Assembly: GCF_000092825.1 (NCBI RefSeq)
Contig: NC_014168.1
Location: 1,665,946 to 1,729,945, forward strand
DNA: 64,000 bases
Direction of reading: 5' to 3'
DNA from: Segniliparus rotundus DSM 44985
GTDB lineage: Bacteria > Actinomycetota > Actinomycetes > Mycobacteriales > Mycobacteriaceae
The notes under the pieces were generated by a model. It worked only from the letters and a program-made list of their open reading frames with translations, did not search any database and was not told the origin of the DNA. Shown piece after piece: positions 27,672 through 38,700 of the stretch. The translations under genes and the position numbers were made by a program. How positions within the stretch are numbered: position 1 is the stretch's first letter; every line of letters starts with the position of its first letter.

Positions 27672-29549
27672 TCAATCGAGCAGAGGGGTTTCGCCGAGCG
27701 GCTGATTCAACATGATCCGCACTTGGTAGGTGCCATAGCCGCCCCAATGCGAAATCGTGGCGACCAACGCGTCGTCTTCGCTCCGCGCCGCGCTGAGGAA
27801 GCCGCCATACACCCCTCGGGGATCTCGCAAGCTTCTGTCGCGCCCGTCCCCGGTGACCACCGCCAGCTCCGGGCCGAACTCGGTCGGATGGTCCAGCGGC
27901 GCGAGGCGCATCGCGACCGGGGTCTGCATGTTCCTCGTGTACACGAACGCGAGATACGGGCCGAACTGCATGAGGCCGGATTCGCCGATCCCGTCCTGTT
28001 GGCCGTCCCGCGCGCTCTTGGGCCGCTGTAGGGCCACACTGGGCAGCGGCGGTGTGACGGGCAAAGTGCTCAATGTCTTGCTCTGCCCAGGCCGCCGCCA
28101 GCCCGCCGCCGTGTAGTACTCCCAACGGTCCGGGTCCAGCAGGTCGTGCGGCGCGCTGCGCGCCATGTGCAATCCGTCGTTGGCCCTGCCTTCCTGTTGC
28201 CCCCCGATGTAGACGACCGGGGGCGAGCCGTCCGGCGGCTCGACCATGGCGAACTCCATCTGCTGGAACGGCGCCCCCCGGTTCCAGGTCTTGGGCTTCG
28301 AAGCAGGGCGCTGGCCGTGCGGGTTCGTCAGGACCAACGCGGGCGCGGGCAGCTCGGGAATGGGCGGAATGACCCGGCGGGTGTCGGGATCGAGGTCGAA
28401 CTGCACGATCTGAGACTGCAGGGTGGTCCACTGGGCGGAGACGTCCCAGTTGTTCGCGATCTGGAACGCGACGAACAACTTGTCGTCCACGACGATGGCC
28501 GAAGTCGGGACGATCGAAGCGGCAACAGGCCCCTTGGCCTTTCCTCCCACGGAACGGACCACCTCTAGCATGGAGCCCCCAGGTGTTCCGGCCGCGGCAA
28601 TGCGGCCGAGCAGGTCGATGGGCATGCCCTTGCGGCCCGGATACGGCTCCGGCTCCGGGCCGGCGCCCGCCGCCTGCAAAGCCCCGCCGACCCAGCGGGT
28701 GGACCACGCCGGATAGGCGGGGATGTCGTTCTCGTCGGCGAACCCGTCGACGATTTCGTCCCCGTCCTGGTCCAAGTGCGTGTAGAGGATCGGATTCGCC
28801 CATGTGACAAGACCTGGCCGCAGGTCGAGGTCCGGGCCGCCGTGGGAGAAAGGCTGAATCCGGCTGGTCGAGTCGCCGAAGACATAGCCGATCACGCGCT
28901 CGCCCTTGGCGTTGGTCCCGAGGTCGACGGGCACGCCGAGGTCGGCTCCGTCCATCCGCCAATCGTCCTTGATCTGGCGGGCCGCAGGCCCCACGCCGCC
29001 CACCATGTCCTCGCCGACACGGGGGACGATCTCATCGAGATCTGGCTCCGAGTCCGGGCCGGCCCCGTCCTCTCGGTCGTCCTCAACGTCGTCTCGATCC
29101 ATGTGGTCCGGGGCCGGTTCCTCCTGGATGAAGGCCACCGCCTGGTCTGGGCCCGAGGCTGGGTCTGGGTCTGTGCCGTCGGGCGGCGGGTCCTCGTCCG
29201 GCTCGGGGGCCGGGTCCACCGGCTCGACGGCGACGATGCTGATGTCTCGGACCGGCGCGGGCATGGTCGCGAGCGGCGGCCCCTGCCAGAGCACTGCGCC
29301 AGTTCGGTCGTCGTCAGCAGGGACGTCATCGCACGAGACGGCGCGATGCTCCGGCTCCGCCTGCGCCGGGGCCTGGGCGAGCCACCAAAACAGTGGAACG
29401 GAGACCGGCAGTCCCAGACCGGCCAAAAGCCAGGGCCGGCACCTGCCGAAAACTTTCGGCCAGATTTTCGTCGACCGGCGTGGGGATGTCCACGGGGTGG
29501 AACTTTTCGACAAAGCACTGTGTTTCGACAAGGAACTGTGTTGCCGCAT
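27672..29549 (-). CDS. Secreted DUF4185-like protein with acidic Pro-rich spacer
   Basis: A 625-residue exported protein. A long basic N-region with Ser/Lys repeats precedes a hydrophobic segment (about residues 40-64, ending AQAPAQA). A disordered spacer rich in Asp, Glu and Pro follows. The remaining 430 residues read as a beta-propeller-like domain of the DUF4185 type: GYVFGDSTSRIQ, GLVTWANPILYTH, MEFAMVEPPDGSPPVVYIGG, FGPYLAFVYTRNMQTP and the end SHWGGYGTYQVRIMLNQPLG. DUF4185 domains occur in secreted actinobacterial proteins and have been linked to arabinogalactan-degrading glycosidases in some recent work, but no catalytic residues are claimed here. It lies 10 bp downstream of rarA. Confidence 0.7.
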   Translation of the reverse strand: MRQHSSLSKHSALSKSSTPWTSPRRSTKIWPKVFGRCRPWLLAGLGLPVSVPLFWWLAQAPAQAEPEHRAVSCDDVPADDDRTGAVLWQGPPLATMPAPVRDISIVAVEPVDPAPEPDEDPPPDGTDPDPASGPDQAVAFIQEEPAPDHMDRDDVEDDREDGAGPDSEPDLDEIVPRVGEDMVGGVGPAARQIKDDWRMDGADLGVPVDLGTNAKGERVIGYVFGDSTSRIQPFSHGGPDLDLRPGLVTWANPILYTHLDQDGDEIVDGFADENDIPAYPAWSTRWVGGALQAAGAGPEPEPYPGRKGMPIDLLGRIAAAGTPGGSMLEVVRSVGGKAKGPVAASIVPTSAIVVDDKLFVAFQIANNWDVSAQWTTLQSQIVQFDLDPDTRRVIPPIPELPAPALVLTNPHGQRPASKPKTWNRGAPFQQMEFAMVEPPDGSPPVVYIGGQQEGRANDGLHMARSAPHDLLDPDRWEYYTAAGWRRPGQSKTLSTLPVTPPLPSVALQRPKSARDGQQDGIGESGLMQFGPYLAFVYTRNMQTPVAMRLAPLDHPTEFGPELAVVTGDGRDRSLRDPRGVYGGFLSAARSEDDALVATISHWGGYGTYQVRIMLNQPLGETPLLD

Positions 29550-29559
29550 TGGCGCGAGT

Positions 29560-30909
29560 TTAGTCCTTGTCGCCGTCGCGCGGGGTGGCCCGGCGGGTCT
29601 TCGCCCCGCCACGGACGATAGCGCGCAGCTTCGGCACCCGCCCGAGCAGCTCCCGTTCAAAACCGTGGTTCGTCGGCTGGTAGTAATCCACCCCGACGAT
29701 CTCGTCCGGTGGGTACTGCTGCGCGAGCACGCCTTCCACCGTGTCATGCGGATAGCGGTAACCTGCGGTTTTCTTGGTCTTGCGGGCATATGAGGAGTGC
29801 CCGTCGCGCAAATGCTGGGGCACTGGTCCCGCTTTGCCCGCGCGCACGTCCGCCTCTGCCGCGCCGATGGCGCGCACCACGGCGTTCGATTTGGGCGCGG
29901 TGGCCAGGTGGATCGTCGCCTGGGCAAGGATGATCCGGGCTTCGGGAAGGCCGACTATGGCGACCGCCTGGGCCGCCGCCGTCGCGACACCGAGGGCGGA
30001 CGGGTCCGCCATGCCGACGTCTTCGCTCGCGTGGATCATGAGCCTGCGCGCGATGAACCGGGGGTCTTCTCCAGCGACCACCATGCGCGCCAAATAGTGC
30101 AGCGCCGCGTCCACGTCTGAGCCTCGAATCGATTTGATGAACGCGCTGACAACGTCATAGTGCTGATCGCCGTCACGGTCGTAGCGGACCATCGCCTCGT
30201 CCAGGCTGGCGGTGACCTGTTCGAGGGAGACCTCCCAGGTCTGCGCCCCCTCGTCTTCGGCCTGGGCGAGGTCCACGGCGGCTTCGAGGGCGGTGAGCAT
30301 GCGGCGGGCGTCGCCGCCCGCGACCCGGAGCACGTGCTCGCGCGCCTGGTCGCACAGCCGCACCGCGCCGCCGTAGCCGCGTTCGTCTTCGAGCGCCCTG
30401 CTGATGAGGGCGTCGAGGTCTTCGCGGGCGAGCGGGCGCAGTTCGAGCACCAAGGATCGCGAGAGCAGCGGGGAGACCACGGCGAACCCCGGATTCTCCG
30501 TGGTGGCCGCGACGAGAAGGACGATTTGGTGCTCCACGGCGGCGAGCAGGGCGTCTTGCTGCGTCTTCGAGAAACGGTGCACCTCGTCGATGAAGAGCAC
30601 CGTGCGCCTTCCGGCGGCGAGGCGCATCCGCGAGTCCTCAATGACCTCGCGCACCTCCTTCACCCCTGCGGTGAGCGCGGAAAGCGCGACGAACTCGCGC
30701 CCGGTGGCGGCGGAGAGCAACGAGGCGATGGTGGTTTTGCCAGTGCCAGGGGGGCCGTGCAGGACCACGGAGGCCACGCCATGCCCGTCGACGAGCCGCC
30801 TGAGCGGTCTGCCCGGCCCGAGCAGGTGGTCTTGGCCGAGCACTTCGGCCACGTCGCGCGGCCGCATGCGCACAGCAAGGGGGGTGTGGGCGGCGCTCAC
30901 CAGCGCCAT
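29560..30909 (-). CDS. rarA: Replication-associated recombination protein RarA (MgsA), AAA+ ATPase
   Basis: A 449-residue clamp-loader-like AAA+ ATPase acting at stalled replication forks. It has Walker A GPPGTGKT, Walker [10 protein letters not shown] followed by SKTQQDALL, sensor 1 [10 protein letters not shown] and the C-terminal tetramerisation region ending [18 protein letters not shown]. tuberculosis Rv2559c is the counterpart, also near alaS. Two starts are possible: ATG at 30909, or GTG at 30900 which overlaps the stop of the upstream kinase-like gene (GTGA). Either way the two genes are coupled. Confidence 0.94.
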   Translation of the reverse strand: MALVSAAHTPLAVRMRPRDVAEVLGQDHLLGPGRPLRRLVDGHGVASVVLHGPPGTGKTTIASLLSAATGREFVALSALTAGVKEVREVIEDSRMRLAAGRRTVLFIDEVHRFSKTQQDALLAAVEHQIVLLVAATTENPGFAVVSPLLSRSLVLELRPLAREDLDALISRALEDERGYGGAVRLCDQAREHVLRVAGGDARRMLTALEAAVDLAQAEDEGAQTWEVSLEQVTASLDEAMVRYDRDGDQHYDVVSAFIKSIRGSDVDAALHYLARMVVAGEDPRFIARRLMIHASEDVGMADPSALGVATAAAQAVAIVGLPEARIILAQATIHLATAPKSNAVVRAIGAAEADVRAGKAGPVPQHLRDGHSSYARKTKKTAGYRYPHDTVEGVLAQQYPPDEIVGVDYYQPTNHGFERELLGRVPKLRAIVRGGAKTRRATPRDGDKD

Positions 30910-32066
30910 GCCGCGCGCAACGCGGCGATCACTGCTTCGGCGTGCTTGGCCACAGCCTGGTCCTGCGCCGCCTCGGCGAGGCCGAGCAGCACCTCCCACC
31001 GGGCCATGAGCACCTGCGGCGTCGGCGAGGAGAGGGCGTGGCTGTGCGACCACGCCCCGTCCCTGCGATGACCAGGCAGCCACCACGCCGTGGTGAGCCA
31101 GACCCAGACCAACCCGGCGGCCAGGACGCGCTTGTGCACCGTCATCTCGTCGGCGAGGGCGGGCCACACGGCGACCGCCTCCGCACGCCAGGCCTGCACG
31201 ATCCGCTGGTCCAGCTCAGCCCAAAGCTCCCGGCTCTTGCCGCTCTTGTCTTCGCCCATAGCCCCGCGATACGTGAGCAGCGCATACGCTATGTCCAGCG
31301 TCGCGTCGCGGAATCCGCCCCACTCGTAGTCCAGGAACCGGACCCCTTGGTCCGCCGTGAGCACGATATTGTCCGGGCCGGGGTCCGCCGGGCTGAACGC
31401 CCGCATCGCGCCTTTCTCGAAAAGGCTCCGCGCCTTCGCCGCGATCTCGCGCACCTCGTCGGACACCTCGACGGAGAAATGCTCACGGAGCTGCTCGGGG
31501 AGAGCGCCGACGGCTCCCTGCACTTGTTGGCCGATCACGTCGCGGCCAGAAGGCACCTTGGCCCGGCGCAGCAAAGCGGAGAAGTCGGCCTCGCGGCCCG
31601 CCGTCGCCGCGTGCATCTTGCCCAGACGCTGCGCCCAGGCCATGAGGGCGTTCTCCTCGCCGCCCGAATGAGAAGCCAAAACCTGCGACATCGTCATGGC
31701 CTCGCCGAGGTCCGAGATGATGAGCACCCGCTCTTCGAGATCCCAGGCCAGCAGCTCCGGACCGGGGCGGTCCCCCGTCGCGAGAGAGGTGGTGAACTGG
31801 TAGCTCACCACCTCTCTCGTGAACATCTCCAGCCTGCTCTGCGGCGGCGTCTGCTTCACCACGATGGTCCTGGGCAACGAGAACGGGTTCTCCCCGACCT
31901 TCGCGCGGACCACCACAGTCTGCCCAGTGCCGCCAAGGTCCTCGACCTCGACGAGGGTGAGTTCAGCGCCGGTCCGCTTCGTGAGCAGCCGGACTGCGGC
32001 GGCGATGACCGAAGCGGCCTGCGCTGTGCCGAGCGGCGGATTATCCGTGAGAACTGACATCACCAT
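30897..32066 (-). CDS. Aminoglycoside-phosphotransferase-fold kinase-like protein
   Basis: A 389-residue cytoplasmic protein with a choline/aminoglycoside kinase fold. The catalytic loop is [12 protein letters not shown], matching D-x4-N of the family; the usual HGD is changed to [22 protein letters not shown] corresponds to the metal-binding IDWE region. The N-lobe has [12 protein letters not shown], with the ATP-binding Lys. It could phosphorylate a small molecule, or be an inactive relative because of the His change. The product overlaps rarA by a few bases at its end. Starts at TTG 32069, ATG 32066, GTG 32063 and ATG 32060 are all in frame; I used the first ATG. Confidence 0.75.
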   Translation of the reverse strand: MVMSVLTDNPPLGTAQAASVIAAAVRLLTKRTGAELTLVEVEDLGGTGQTVVVRAKVGENPFSLPRTIVVKQTPPQSRLEMFTREVVSYQFTTSLATGDRPGPELLAWDLEERVLIISDLGEAMTMSQVLASHSGGEENALMAWAQRLGKMHAATAGREADFSALLRRAKVPSGRDVIGQQVQGAVGALPEQLREHFSVEVSDEVREIAAKARSLFEKGAMRAFSPADPGPDNIVLTADQGVRFLDYEWGGFRDATLDIAYALLTYRGAMGEDKSGKSRELWAELDQRIVQAWRAEAVAVWPALADEMTVHKRVLAAGLVWVWLTTAWWLPGHRRDGAWSHSHALSSPTPQVLMARWEVLLGLAEAAQDQAVAKHAEAVIAALRAAWRW

Positions 32067-32152
32067 CAAGAGTACTCTCGGCTGCCGACAAAAACGGAAA
32101 TCCGGCAGAAGACGGGGGCGCCCCCGCCAATTCGGCGGGGCGAAAAGGCCCG

Positions 32153-33046
32153 CTACAGTTCCGCCACGTCAACGGAAACCCCGATCGTGCTGCTCTTGGC
32201 CTCGGAGTAGATGACGCCCCGCAGCGGCGGCACATCCGCGTAGTCCCTGCCCCACGCGCACGTGACGTACTCGTTGCCCACAATTTTGTCGTTCGTCGGG
32301 TCGAAGGCGAGCCACCTGCCCCGGCCGAAGCCCACAGCGGGCCACGCGTGCGTCGCGTCCGCGCCGACCAGCTTCGGCTGGCCCGGCGGCGGGTTGGTGA
32401 GCAAATAGCCAGACACGTACCGGGCCGCGAGACCGTGCCCGCGCAGGCAGGCAATGGCGAGGCGGGCGAAGTCCTGGCACACCCCCGACCGCTGCGCCAA
32501 CACGGAGGCGACCTTGGTGCTCACGGTCGTCGAGCCCTGCGTGTAGCTCAGCTCGTGGTGGATGCGGTGGGTGAGCTCGGCGACGACGTCGATCAACGGC
32601 CTGCGGGGCGAGAACGTGGGAGCCGCCCACGCCAACACCTCCTCCGTGATCTCCGGCGGATCCAGGTCGAGGACGTACTGCTGCGCGAGCGGCTCCTGGT
32701 TCAGCCGCAGCCGCACGTCCTCCCACTCCGCGCGATCATCCCAATCCTCCCAGGACGAAAATCCCGATCGGACCGCGATCTGCGAAGCCGCGTCGACGAC
32801 CAATCTGCGGTGGGTGCGTGTGACGTGGAAATAGAAGTCGTGGTTGCCGAAGGCGTCGATCCCGGTCGACTGGTCCTCGGGCTCGGGGTCCACGGTCACG
32901 CTGTGGGACAGCCGGCGCTGGCCCTCGAACTCCCTCGGGCAGAGAAACCCACGCCCGTAGGACGACGTCACATCGTCGTCGTACTCATACACAGTGCGAT
33001 GCACGACCTGGAACAGCCGTTCCTGCGGCTCGCGCGCGAATTCCAC
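32153..33046 (-). CDS. Transglutaminase-like cysteine protein (Rv2569c-like)
   Basis: A 297-residue papain-like transglutaminase-superfamily protein. The triad is Cys190 (RSGVCQDFA), His233 (DATHAW) and Asp249 (AFDPTND). The N-terminal beta region (QVVHRTVYEYDDDVTSS) matches the family fold. It has no signal peptide, so it acts in the cytoplasm, perhaps as a peptidase or amide-forming enzyme. It is followed 12 bp upstream by the ATP-grasp/alpha-E gene and then a second, larger transglutaminase. The same three genes occur as Rv2569c-Rv2566 in M. tuberculosis, near aspS. Confidence 0.88.
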   Translation of the reverse strand: MEFAREPQERLFQVVHRTVYEYDDDVTSSYGRGFLCPREFEGQRRLSHSVTVDPEPEDQSTGIDAFGNHDFYFHVTRTHRRLVVDAASQIAVRSGFSSWEDWDDRAEWEDVRLRLNQEPLAQQYVLDLDPPEITEEVLAWAAPTFSPRRPLIDVVAELTHRIHHELSYTQGSTTVSTKVASVLAQRSGVCQDFARLAIACLRGHGLAARYVSGYLLTNPPPGQPKLVGADATHAWPAVGFGRGRWLAFDPTNDKIVGNEYVTCAWGRDYADVPPLRGVIYSEAKSSTIGVSVDVAEL

Positions 33047-33058
33047 AGCCTGTTCCTC

Positions 33059-35728
33059 CTAGCCCGCCCACAAGGGGCGCATCCGGCTCGGCGGAGTGAG
33101 CCGCGAGCGTTCGATAATGGTCGCGAGCTCGCGAAGTCCGTCGTGCACAGCGCCCGACCACTGTGCCAGAACTGCGCGCTCCCCTTCCGCCGAGATCCGC
33201 TCCAACTCGTCCGGCTCGACTCGCCGCAACAAGCTGAACAAGGACTCCAACGAGTGCTCCGCCCTGGTCGAACGCGCCGCGTCCGGCAGCGCCATCAAGT
33301 TCCGCCGCAACGCTTCGAGCTGGTAGAGCAACGACCTCGGGTTGTCCCCGTCGAAGAACAGCAACTCGGCGACCGTGCTGATCCGCACGCGCAGATGGTT
33401 TCGCCGCCGGTACGTCACTGCCGACTCCACCGAGGACAGAACGGCTTCGGCGAGCGGGCGCTCCGCGTCCGCGTCCTGGGGTTGCACGAGCGTGGCCCGC
33501 ACGAGCGCGGTGAGCTGCAAACCTCGCTCGATGCGCTTGCCGATGTCCATCAGCCGCCACCCGGCGTCATGGACCATGGACTCCGAGGCCAGGCCGGAAA
33601 GCGCCAACATTCCCGCCAATGCCTGGGATTGGGCGATCGCGAGCTGGACGATCTCGTCGGCCCAAGACGACTGCGCGCTGTGCCGCACCGGCCCTTCCAA
33701 CGCGCGTTCGAGGTCGGCCAGAACCATCCAGGTGTCCACCGAGAGCTGGTCGCGCACGCCCTGCGCGGCGTTGCCGAGCCGGTCGGCGGACTGGGCGAGG
33801 GAGCCGGGGCGATCCCGGTCGAACGTGAGCGCCCGCAGCTCTTGCAGCGCGAGATCCACACTCATCCCCGTGTCCAAAGCCGGTCCTGCGGTGATCTGCT
33901 CCACGGCCGCGAACAGCGATCGCAGCGGTTCCGTGAACGGCGCGTCGCGGCGGCCTGCGGACTGCTGCTCTTGCAGCCGCTCGCGGATCACGATGAGCAG
34001 GCGGGCCAAGGCTTCGGCCCGCTCCCCGTACCGGCCGATCCAGAACAGGTCCGCGAGCACTCGAGGCGAAGTGACCGACTCGTCGGCGCGCGCCGACAGC
34101 TGGGGCGGAGTTTCTCCCGCGTTCGGGCGCCGGCCCCAGTCCGAGGCGACGACCCGTGCTCCTTGCTCGCCCGTTTTCTTCCCGCGCGCCGCGCCGGTTT
34201 CCGGCTGCATCACCCAGATGTCCTTGGTCGCGGCGGAAGCAGGCAGCATGGCGTTGCCGTTGCGTGTCATCACCTGGCCGAGCCCGCCCGGCAAGACCAT
34301 CTGCTCATTGCCGTGCGTCACGGTGAAACAACGCAAGAGCACCGGAGCGCCTTGCAACAGCGCAGCTTCGTCGCCGCGCGACAGGCCCGCGTCTGCCGGG
34401 AGCACGGGGGCGGAGCCCAATCGCATCGGCAATTGGCCCACCCAGCGCCACGGCTGCGCTGCCAGCTGTTTGACGAACCGCTCCCGTTCGCCGGCCGACC
34501 ACGCGGCCCCCGCGTGCGCCGCGCCGGTCACCACATCGCGGATGACGAGTTCGGCGGAGCCCTCCGCCAGCTTCTCCCGGTCCGCGGGCAGGCCGCCCCA
34601 GAGGACGGTGGCGTTCTCCAAAAGCAGTTCCTCGTCCAGGAGCGTCCGCGCGAGCTGCGGGAGGAAAACGGCGAGGGCCGGGTTTTCCAGCACGCCGGAG
34701 CCGATGGAGTTGACAATCGTCACTGTCCCCCGGTTCGCCGCCTCGACCAGGCCCGCGATGCCGAGCTGCGAGTCCGGGCGCAAATCGAGCGGGTCCACGA
34801 ACTGCGAGTCGACCCGTCGTAACACCACATCGACGCGTTTGAGGGTTCCCAAGGAACGCATCCACAGCTTGCCTTCCCGAACCATCAAGTCGGGGGCCTG
34901 CACAAGCGGGAATCCCATGAGAAGCGCGAGATGGGCCTGGTCGAACGCGGTTTCCGACCCTGTCCCCGGAGAGAGCACCACCACCGTCGGATCTTCCACA
35001 CCGGCCGGCGCGGCGTCCAGCAGCGCGAGCCGGAGCTCCTGGATGAACGGGCCCAACGAGCGCGGGGCCACAGCTTGGAAGACGCCAGGCGCGGAGCGCA
35101 TGAGCACGCGCCGCCCCGCGACAGCGTATCCGACGCCCGAGGGGGCCTGGGTCCGGTCGGCGTGGACGACGAAATTCCCGGAAGGCCCCCGGCCGAGTTC
35201 GACGGCGTGCAAAAACACCGGCTTCGGCGGCGACGGAGCCTGCAACGCCATCCGCAAGTAGCCGCGGTGCGCGAACACAAGCTCTGGCGGCACAAGGCCC
35301 TGCTCCAGCACCCGCTGCGGGCCATAGAGGTCGGCCAAGAGCGCGACGAACAACCGGGCGCGCTGGGCGAGCCCCTCTTCGAGGGACGACCAGTCGTGCG
35401 CGGAGAGCACCAGCGGGATCGGGTCCAACGGCCAGGAGGCCGGGGCGCCAAGGACACGGCCGTGGCCCTCGCCGAGCGGCGCGGCCCGGGCTGTCGCGAG
35501 CTCGGGCGCGCCCACCGGGTTGTACGTGACGCCGTCGCTGTCGACTTGACGGGCGACGCGGGCGCGCAAATGGCCAAGGCCCTGGGGGCCGAGCGGAGCG
35601 AGCGAGGAAAGCAGCTCTGACCAGTGGGCACGGGGCTGCCCGTCGTCGTCGGTCAGCTCGTCGTAGCCCTCCGAGACTTCCCCGAACAAAACTTGTTGCG
35701 CTTGCGACCCCAAGCCGGCCGGACTCAT
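33059..35728 (-). CDS. Circularly permuted ATP-grasp and alpha-E (DUF403) fusion protein
   Basis: An 889-residue two-domain protein. The first 500 residues form a circularly permuted type 2 ATP-grasp domain, with conserved DRTQAPSGVGYAVAGRRVL and the acid-rich HGNEQMVLPGGL region. The C-terminal 300 residues are an alpha-E domain (DUF403), beginning near SPRVLADLFWIGRYGERAE. A Gly/Arg/Lys-rich linker joins them. ATP-grasp proteins of this class are predicted COOH-NH2 ligases and always travel with transglutaminases and alpha-E domains; substrate and product are unknown. In some bacteria the two domains are separate genes. It matches Rv2567 in length and order. Confidence 0.88.
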   Translation of the reverse strand: MSPAGLGSQAQQVLFGEVSEGYDELTDDDGQPRAHWSELLSSLAPLGPQGLGHLRARVARQVDSDGVTYNPVGAPELATARAAPLGEGHGRVLGAPASWPLDPIPLVLSAHDWSSLEEGLAQRARLFVALLADLYGPQRVLEQGLVPPELVFAHRGYLRMALQAPSPPKPVFLHAVELGRGPSGNFVVHADRTQAPSGVGYAVAGRRVLMRSAPGVFQAVAPRSLGPFIQELRLALLDAAPAGVEDPTVVVLSPGTGSETAFDQAHLALLMGFPLVQAPDLMVREGKLWMRSLGTLKRVDVVLRRVDSQFVDPLDLRPDSQLGIAGLVEAANRGTVTIVNSIGSGVLENPALAVFLPQLARTLLDEELLLENATVLWGGLPADREKLAEGSAELVIRDVVTGAAHAGAAWSAGERERFVKQLAAQPWRWVGQLPMRLGSAPVLPADAGLSRGDEAALLQGAPVLLRCFTVTHGNEQMVLPGGLGQVMTRNGNAMLPASAATKDIWVMQPETGAARGKKTGEQGARVVASDWGRRPNAGETPPQLSARADESVTSPRVLADLFWIGRYGERAEALARLLIVIRERLQEQQSAGRRDAPFTEPLRSLFAAVEQITAGPALDTGMSVDLALQELRALTFDRDRPGSLAQSADRLGNAAQGVRDQLSVDTWMVLADLERALEGPVRHSAQSSWADEIVQLAIAQSQALAGMLALSGLASESMVHDAGWRLMDIGKRIERGLQLTALVRATLVQPQDADAERPLAEAVLSSVESAVTYRRRNHLRVRISTVAELLFFDGDNPRSLLYQLEALRRNLMALPDAARSTRAEHSLESLFSLLRRVEPDELERISAEGERAVLAQWSGAVHDGLRELATIIERSRLTPPSRMRPLWAG

Positions 35729-35739
35729 GGTGGTTGAAT

Positions 35740-38700
35740 TTACCGGAGCACCGTCCGGGCCCTGCGCAGATCAAGGATGCCCGGTGCGCCGTTGTCCACA
35801 GCCATCCGGGCGGCGATCTCAGTGATTTTGCGCAGGTCGATGACACCAGGGGTGATGCTCATCGGCTCGAATCGGCAGATTCTGCGCGACTGCGCGGTGG
35901 CAGAGTTCACAGGCGGGTCCTCGTAGGCGAGGCCGCCGGGATGCACGACGTGGTACATCGCGCCGCCGAGGGAATGCCCGGTGCAGGTGTCGATGAGCTC
36001 GAAACGCAGCGGCGAGTCGATGGTGATCGTCGGATGCAGCGCGCTCGGCGGCTGCCAGGCGCGATAGCGGACCCCGGCGACTTGGACGTCGTCCTTGTCG
36101 GTCCTGCGCAGCGGCACGGGAATCCCGTTGCAGGTGGCGATGAAACGGCCCGGGTCGGCTCCGACGAGTTTGACCTGCAGGCGCTCCACCGAAGAGTCCA
36201 CATACCGCGCGGTCCCGCCAGCTGTGGCCTCTTCGCCGAGGACGTTCCACGGCTCGATGGCCGCTCGCAACTCCAACTCCGCCCCTCCGACGACGACCGA
36301 GCCCAGGCGGGGGAAACGGAACTCCGTGAAAGGTTCGAGCCAGGACTGGTCGAACTCGATCCCGGCGCGCCGAAGATCCGCGACGACCTCCGCGGCGTCC
36401 GCGATGGCGTAGTGCGGCAGCAGGTACCGCCCGTGCAACGCCGCGCCATGCCGGGTCAGGGGCGCTTGGAGCGGATGCTCCCAGAACTTCGCGACGAGCG
36501 AGCGCACCAGAAGCGATTGGACAAGGGCCATTTTCGGATGCGGCGGCATCTCGAAGCCCCGCAGCTCGAGCAGGCCAAGGCGGCCCCTGGTCGAGTCCGG
36601 GCTGTACAGCTTGTCGATGCAGAACTCCGCGCGGTGGGTGTTGCCGGTCAGATCGGTGAGCAGGTGGCGCAGCGCGCGGTCCACCTGCCAGGGGCGGAAG
36701 TCGCCGGACTGCGCGATCCGGCTGAGCTCCGCGAAGGCGATCTCCATCTCGTAGAGGGCTTCTGGGCGCCCCTCGTCCGCGCGGGGCGCCTGCGAGGTCG
36801 GACCGATGAACCGACCGGAGAAGAGGTACGACAGCGACGGATGCCGCTGCCAGTACGTGAGCAGGGAGACCAGCAGGTCCGGTCGGCGCAGCAGCGGAGA
36901 ATCCCCTGGCGTCCGACCGCCGAGGGTGATGTGGTTGCCGCCCCCGGTGCCGTTGTGCGTCCCGTCGAAGTCGAACGTCTCGGTGGACAAGCGGGCGAGG
37001 CGGGCTTGCTCGTAAAGGGTCTCCAGCAGCTCGGTCTGCTCCTCGAAGCTCGCCACGGCGGGCACGTTCACTTCGATGACCCCGGGGTCCGGTGTGACCG
37101 ACATGAACTGCAGCCTCGGGTCGGGCGGCGGCTCGTAGCCCTCCAAGACGACCGGGACGGCGAGTTCGCGCGCGGCGGCTTCCACGGCGCCGACCAGGTC
37201 CACGTACGCCTCCGCCGTGCGCAGCGGCGGCAGGAACACATGCAGGTGCCCGTTGCGGATTTCCACCACCAGCGCCGTCGTGGAAGCTCCAGCCGAATCT
37301 GCCGGCGCCGCCGGCTCGTCCGACTGGTGACGCTGCTCACGGCCCTGGGGGGTCGGCAGCTTGGCGCGCTTCGCGATGGGGTCCGCAGGCGGGAATTGCG
37401 CAGGCGGCGACCAGCTGACCGAGTCGAGCGGCAAGCGCAGTCCGGCGGGCGAGTCGCCCTCGGTGAGCACGATGCGGCCTCGACGGGTCCGCCACAGGGC
37501 GCTGAACCAGCCGTCGCCCGAATCGGAGGGCTCCAGCGGCACGACGTACGCCGCCGGGATGTTCGCACGGGCGTCGAGAACTTCGACCAGCTTGGCCCGC
37601 GCCTGTGGCGAGTCGAGTTCGGGCCCGAGGTCGGACTCAAGGTCTGCCGGGTCGCCGTCTGGCATGCGCAACGCGCGCTGCAGCTGCGCGAGCGGATCCT
37701 CGTAGGCGGGCTGGGCCGCTTCAGCGGACACGCCGAGCTGGCTCGCGAGCAGTTTCGCGAACTGGGCGGCAAGCTTCGCCGCCTCGCCCGCCTCGAGCGT
37801 GCGGGGCGCGGGCTCCCACGGCTTGGCGAGCAACGACTCGTCAGACCACAACGGCTCCCCGTCGGCGCGCCAATGCACGCCGATGTTCCATCTCGGCAAC
37901 GCCTCGCCCGGGTACCACTTGCCCTGCGTGTGGGAGAGCAGCGCGCCAGGCGCGAGGTGCGTGCGCACGCGCCGGGCGAGATCTTCGGCGCGCTCCCGCT
38001 TGTGCGGGCCGTCCGCGGCGGTGGTCCATTCCGGGGACACACGGTCGTCCACGGAGACGAACGTCGGCTCGCCGCCCATCGTCAGGCGCACGTCGCCGTC
38101 CTTGAGCCGCTTGTCCACGGCGAGGCCCAGCTCGTACACCGACTTCCATTGCTCGTCGGTGTACGGGAGCGTGACGCGCGGGTCTTCTTGGACGCGACGG
38201 ACGGTGTTCGAGAACTCGAAGGCGACCTCGCATGTGTCCGTCGCGCCTTCGATCGGGGCCGCGAGGGCGGGCTCGGGAGCCGCTGCGAGCGGAATATGCC
38301 CTTCTGCCGCGAAGAGCCCGGAGGTCGGGTCGAGCCCGACCCAGCCCGCGCCGGGCAAATAGACCTCGGTCCAGGCGTGCAGGTCGGTGAAGTCGGCTTC
38401 GGGCCCGGACGGGCCGTCCAGGGCGGGCAAGTCGGAGGTGAGCTGCACGAGGTAGCCGGAGACGAACCGCGCCGCGTAGCCGAGCTCGCGCAAAACCGAG
38501 ACCAACAGCCAGGCCGAGTCGCGGCAAGAGCCGATTTTGCTCCGCAACGTGTGGTCCGGGCTCTGCACACCGGCCTCCATGCGGACGCTGTAACCGATCT
38601 CCTGGCTGACAGCGGTGTTGACCGCGACGAGATGGTCGATCGTGCGGATCTGGCCGGGTTCGGCGAAACGGCCGGCGAAAGCGATGACCAGCTCGCCCGG

